From assembly GCA_017165825.1 (NCBI GenBank), contig CM029379.1, forward strand, positions 21,218,044 to 21,282,043: DNA of 64,000 bases, given 5' to 3'. The position numbers and the translations under genes were made by a program. Of the stretch, positions 59,550-64,000 are shown piece after piece (positions within the stretch are counted from its first letter, which is position 1; each line of letters opens with the position of its first letter). The notes beneath the pieces were generated by a model. The model was not told the DNA's origin, did no database searches, and worked only from the letters and a program-made list of their open reading frames with translations. Source of the DNA: Hepsetus odoe. Taxonomy: Eukaryota; Chordata; Actinopteri; Characiformes; Hepsetidae.

Positions 59550-60560
59550 GAGATTTACTAAATACAAGTGCATGGTTTAATGCACGTAAACTCACGTTTA
59601 CACACACACACACTGTCACAGCTGCGTTCACACTGGTCTAAATGGACAAGCACAAAACTCCAGTGCAGCACAGTTTGGTCCTTATTTTATTTAGACCCTC
59701 ACTAAACCTATTCACAGATGAGGTGTTTTAACCAGAGCTGTGCACTCCTGTTTAATACAGTGTTTGCCCTAGTAACCTGTAGAGGCTCACTGACTCACTG
59801 CTCACTGACCACACTGGCTTGCCCGCAAACACTGTGATCTTTATTGTTGTTACCGTAGCTTATTACTATTTTTAAAATGATGCTTTCAATTTTAAAACTC
59901 CCAAAAGAAAAGGTTGTGGATAGTAGCTGGGTAGTTCCCCTTTAAAATAACTCAGCAATTTATACTTTAATATCACTCTATCTTAAATTTAGCAAGCCAC
60001 TGTAAACTGAGTGCAGCACGAGCTGCAGCAAGCACGTTTAATAATTAATAATTAAGATTCACCCCTTAATGTTCTGAATGATTTGAGTTTGATGTTTTTT
60101 AAATGTAGTTTGGTTTGCTGGTAAGCATAAGGTTTTATGACACCTTTCAGTGGCATAAACCCACCTAAACATTCATAAAGTCTTCTTGTAAATAAGACTT
60201 TAAGGACGTTTATGCAGATTGCTGTCACTCGTCAAGTAAGATATTAAGTGCATATCATGCAGTCTTGCGAGTACTGACCTTCAGGCATAGTTTTAATATT
60301 TCTACTTTTGTTTGAGGAGCTTTTCTTAGAGGGTTTGTTCATTTCCAGTAATGTTTATTAGGACTTGAGGCAATGATTTGGCCCCAGACTGCATTAAAAG
60401 CAGTCCGTTTTGAATTTTAGCACTGGAAATAGTGGATAGAGAGGTTTTAATTTGAAGTTATTTCCGCACCCTGTTATTTTTGGAACCAAGAGACCATTTA
60501 TTGCATCTTAATGAAGTGTGAATGAGAAAGGCATGAATAAACTTCCTGTTTTGCTTTATA
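59550..60560 (+). other. mpdz: mpdz 3' UTR
   Basis: About 1 kb from the stop codon to a canonical aataaa at 60536-60541, followed by a T-rich gttttgctttatatatgtt stretch typical of a downstream element. No other frame of note. The cleavage site is inferred. Confidence 0.6.
60536..60541 (+). terminator. mpdz: Putative mpdz polyadenylation signal
   Basis: aataaa with a T-rich downstream segment about 1 kb after the stop. Confidence 0.55.
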
Positions 60561-60857
60561 TATGTTAGCGGACCACAATGGCCTGGCTGCTAAAACTGTA
60601 TCACTATGTAACATTATTATTTACAGTGTTCATTCTAACAGTCAATGTGTCTGAATTTTAGACTGTGAATAGTTATAATATAAAGAAATATGGAAAAACC
60701 TGCACACACACACACATTCTTTTAAGCAATTCTGAAACCCAATATTGATTTTTTTTTCTGCAGCGAAAAGGATTAAAGTGACCTTCAGTGGATTATGACT
60801 TTTCATTTACTTTTCTTTGCTTTCTTTTTTTTTTTTTTTTACAGATTATAAAAGCCA

Positions 60858-60882
60858 TTTATTTACAAAATCACACTTTATT
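60858..60882 (-). terminator. Putative polyadenylation signals of the convergent slc29a gene
   Basis: tttatt at 60858-60863 and 60877-60882 on the + strand read AATAAA on the - strand. They lie about 2.6 kb past the transporter stop codon. A T run at about 60822-60840 follows on the + strand side. Confidence 0.35.
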
Positions 60883-61065
60883 TAAGTTTTATCAACATGT
60901 TTCAACTGAGAAAAATGTCAGAATCAAGGTAAACAGTCACTCCGTTACAACAGTACAGTCCAATCATTTAACTGCGTAGAAAAACGTATCGGAAAAACTG
61001 ACTACCATTACAAGCAAAAAGCTACAGCACTTCTGTTCATGTCCGAACAGCAGTGCCCACTGTAG

Positions 61066-61081
61066 CCACCAGAGGGGGCAG
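61066..61081 (+). promoter_or_regulatory. Weak CTCF-like motif between convergent genes
   Basis: ccaccagagggggcag is close to the CTCF core with an extra G. It lies in the convergent 3' end region. Sequence-only evidence. Confidence 0.2.
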
Positions 61082-61849
61082 CTGAGTGGTCCTGAATGAA
61101 ACCCTGCATTAACAGAACCAGATCTTAAACCAATAAAAAACACTTTCTGTTCTATTTCCTTGTTTTTCTAAAAGAAAGACATGAAAGTGAGGATCAGATG
61201 AGCTTTTTAAATATTATGACAGCTTAAGACTCACAACATATCCAATCAACTGGTGTACTTGTGTGTGAAAATGGCCCAAAGATACTGAAGCCTTTTATCT
61301 GTAGTTTTTTTATTTTGAGTCATCATGTCAAGTGTTTAACATTCAACATTTTCCATTTAATGTTCAATGAAAAGGTTTAACATTCAGTTTTTCTTATGCA
61401 TTTCATGTACAGCAATCCAGTTTTACATCAAGACAACTTGATGAGAGATGCTCCATTAAAAGCTTAGTTAAAAAACAATGTAAAAATGTAAATTAAAATA
61501 AACTCAACATGATCCACCTTCAAGTATGAATAAAGAAAAAGGAGAAGAATAAAATAGTAAAGTTTAGGTTCAGTATCTGGAGAAGCAATTATTATTATAA
61601 TATCAATTATAATAATATAAAAATACTATATATTATTGTTATTTAATATTATATATTATAGCTTGTTATTATCATTATTAGAAAGAAAACATAACCATGA
61701 ATCCTTGATGGACACAGATAGTGAGTAAACCTAAAACTAGAGTTGCAAAGAAAAAAAAGAAAAAAGACAATGCAATTATTTTTCAAGTTCATAAATTAAA
61801 AAATTAGTTTTAATTCATGCGATGCCTCTGAGTGGACCCCTCTCTCTAT

Positions 61850-61852
<3 letters not shown>

Positions 61853-61916
<64 letters not shown>
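61853..61916. repeat. (CA)n microsatellite
   Basis: Uninterrupted cacaca run of about 60 bases. Confidence 0.9.
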
Positions 61917-63440
61917 CACTTTGCAAAAGACTGGGTTTTAAGAGCTGCACAATATCTACCAGTATTGGCTTTGGCAAAACCGTTATTTTAGGAGGCTGCT
62001 GAATGAAAATGAATCTTCTAGCTAGTTCATTCAGTGTAAGATGATTAATCACAGCTCACACTTTATAGTTTCAGTGTAATTAGTACTAACCCAAGTGAAG
62101 ATACATGAAATCATGACCCGACACCATTACCTACAGTACTATGTAGAATTTTGCAAGCTTGCTGGAATTTCCTTACAGTTTATTAAACATTAATCATTTA
62201 AAAACAGAAAAGTGCTCATTTCAGACCACTTCAGCTGCATTATGGGAGAGTGAGCAAAAGGGTGTCGTAACTCCCAGTGCTGACTGCACAAAAAGCCAGG
62301 AAAAATACCCACCAATTACGACCCTTTAAGTTACAGAGTCCAAGAGAAATGTCTGCAATTAGGCAAAAGTTCAGTTTAAAAACAAGCTTCATTTAATGGG
62401 GCAAGTAACTTTTGACCAATGGAACGTCTGTAAGGAAACTTTCCCATCGGGCACCTGCACTTTTAAGGCTGCTTTTGTTTTTGACAGTACAAGCAGAACA
62501 GATGTTTATCATTGCAACACAGCAACCGCTAAAATTGTCTTATGATGAAAAGTGAGAGTGATCATGGATGTTGTTCCCTTTTAGTTGTGAATAGGTCACT
62601 GACATTGTGGGTCCTTGTACCAGAGTGAAATAAATATTTCAGATCAGTTCAGTTTCGGTTAAGAATCAAACGGAACAAATTCGACAAGAATGTCCCTTCC
62701 TCTCTCAAATGTGGGCCCTGAAAGCTAAGATTTGATGTTTTTCCCTTTTTCTTGCAAACGTTCCTGAGAGGTCTGTAAAGCTACGGTTTCATTCTAAATG
62801 ATAACAATGTGGCGCAAGTTTAAAGGCTGTTCCTAAATCAGCTATTCAATACCCATCCCTTTCTCAGTTTCCATAGCAATAGCAACCATAGCTGTAGCTT
62901 GAAAGGCGACGGTATTCGTCCATCCTTACATGCTTTGTGTCCTTTCATGAGTGTGAATAATTTGTTGGATGAAAATATCTTCAGTTTTAGATTTGAGACC
63001 AGGTCTAAGGATTGGCTACCTCTGAGACATTTTAGTCAACTACTATTGGCCTGAATATACGATTCTCAAGAAAAAAAACAAAAACATACTGGTTAAGAAC
63101 CTTCATTTATCTTTCAGAAAGGTTCTTCATTCCCACGTCTCATGTCTCCAAAGAATCACAACGTTCTTAAAGGAACGAAAAGTGGTTCTGTTCTGCCATT
63201 TTTATTTCTGTCCCTTTAATCCTGCTCTGTCCTTCTTTTTTTGCCTTTCCGATAGCAAGGACGCAGAAGTAAGGCCTATTCGGCCCATACTGTGCCGATG
63301 ATGGAGCATCTCCCCTTTCAGTTGGTGTGAACAGAGCTTACAGGTTAGTGGGTTAGAGGTTATGGACAGAAGCTTTGTGGGGCTGGTGGTTTCAGAGGAC
63401 ATTCTGAGCCGGGTTTCAGAATAGACGATCAGATGCCAGG

Positions 63441-63552
63441 CTAGACAAGGAAACGCAGTGGAAAAGAGAGTGCTGCTCCCAGAGACAGACCCAGTGCCAG
63501 GAAAAACGTCATTAAAGCTCCTGCTGTCTCTGCGTCTTTTGAAGGGACCAGC
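63441..63552 (-). CDS. Last coding exon of an equilibrative nucleoside transporter (SLC29A1/A2-like)
   Basis: On the minus strand, after the acceptor ttctattccag, a 112-nt exon (one split base plus 37 codons) reads LVPSKDAETAGALMTFFLAL then GLSLGAALSFPLRFLV and a TAG at 63441-63443. This matches the C-terminus of the ENT family: ENT1 ends AETAGAIMAFFLCLGLALGA..., ENT2 ends AGALMTFFLALGLS.... The exon is therefore the eleventh transmembrane helix and the short C-terminal end. ENTs move nucleosides across the plasma membrane by facilitated diffusion. The acidic/AETAGA start resembles ENT1 and the MTFFLALGLS core resembles ENT2, so the paralogue is open. The rest of the gene lies beyond the right edge; no further exon was seen in 63553-64000. 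Confidence 0.82.
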
Positions 63553-63843
63553 CTGGAATAGAAATGTGAAGAAACAAAGAGACTTAAAAAAGAAAAAATC
63601 GGGCATCACTGTGCTCAGGTCTTTGCCTTGGCTGTGGATAACTGTGGGACATTTAATGAAAGCAATCATTTTTGCACTAAATATTTTATCCAAATATTTA
63701 AAACTGAAAACTGAGATATTGATAAAAATAGCAGTTTGTTCCATAAGCTCTCCTGTGCTGGTCAAATATATGAAAACATCATTGTGGCAGCAGATCAACT
63801 GCCTAAGAACACCCTTTCTGTTCAGAAAGACTTGATCGTTTTC

Positions 63844-63942
63844 AGTGACTTGTGACTAATTGCCATTGTCCATTGTAACACAACGAAAAGCAGCCTCTGC
63901 TTTTCACCCACACGCAGCGTGCAGCAGGGGGCAGCCTTTTAA
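63844..63942 (-). repeat. Degraded SINE tail fragment, minus strand
   Basis: A ccattgtccattgtaacaca block, then agcctctgcttttcacccac and gtgcagcagggggcagcc echo the reversed tail of the local SINE family in decayed form, in the last intron of the transporter gene. Confidence 0.5.
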
Positions 63943-64000
63943 AGCAATAATTTAAAGCAATTTTTAAACAATATATACTACATCACATGATGAAGTGAAA

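Larger units (their letters stand above)
60842..63440 (-). other. Probable 3' UTR of the slc29a-type gene
   Basis: There is no other coding signal between the transporter stop codon and the minus-strand AATAAA candidates. The stretch includes (CA)n at 61853-61916 and AT-rich sequence around 61590-61680. The extent is inferred from the poly(A) signals only. Confidence 0.35.

Noticed and set aside
63202..63798. Long 198-residue minus-strand frame covering the transporter exon
   Set aside because: It is in a different frame from the ENT-like peptide and reads through the intron. The 112-nt exon with a proper acceptor and stop explains the conservation.
1..64000. PATJ (INADL) instead of MPDZ
   Set aside because: PATJ has ten PDZ domains. 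Here 13 are present and linkers such as GRFKAGPFHSERR and SSIFHDDLG follow MPDZ.

Overview
This is a vertebrate nuclear window, almost certainly from a teleost fish. It has small GT-AG exons in long AT-rich introns, many CA/GT and CT microsatellites, and a family of tRNA-headed SINEs, LINE fragments and MITEs of the sort common in fish genomes. The species cannot be fixed from the sequence. An otophysan such as a characin is only a guess from the look of the SINE family.

One gene fills the window on the + strand: mpdz, encoding the multi-PDZ scaffold MUPP1. I followed it exon by exon from an ATG at 6569 to a TAG ending at 59549. There are 49 coding exons with compatible phases, summing to 6252 nt (2083 codons plus stop), close to the roughly 2070 residues of the human protein. 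The order is an N-terminal L27 domain, then 13 PDZ domains; the thirteenth separates MPDZ from its ten-PDZ paralogue PATJ. A candidate promoter and 5' non-coding region lies at about 1.5-2.1 kb. A putative polyadenylation signal is at 60536.

At the right edge the last coding exon of a second gene lies on the - strand (63441-63552). It encodes the C-terminal transmembrane helix of an equilibrative nucleoside transporter (SLC29A1/A2 type). The two genes converge, and their putative poly(A) signals are only about 0.3 kb apart.

Layout: 0-0.5 kb, two SINE copies in tandem; 0.5-2.1 kb, unassigned sequence and CpG-containing promoter candidate; 2.15-3.9 kb, a large AT-rich minisatellite; 6.5-16.1 kb, start codon, L27 and linker; 18.4-25 kb, PDZ1-3; 26.5-33 kb, PDZ4-5 and acidic linkers; 35.4-38 kb, long linker exon and PDZ6; 40.4-41.8 kb, PDZ7; 44-50.2 kb, a linker built from small frame-preserving exons; 51.4-54.4 kb, PDZ8-9; 55.2-59.5 kb, PDZ10-13; 59.5-60.6 kb, 3' UTR; 60.8-63.6 kb, 3' UTR and last exon of the transporter gene.

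The points most worth a second look are: a 155-nt intron made almost entirely of complementary (CA)22 and (TG)20 tracts that can pair the two splice sites; a perfect 734-bp palindrome next to the window's only N, probably an assembly artefact; an RT-deleted LINE, a 5'-truncated LINE tail and a composite SINE, each with visible target-site duplications; a hAT-like MITE inserted against a 5' splice site; and a PDZ9 whose ligand-binding loop has lost the usual GLGF form. I found no previously undescribed biological system.
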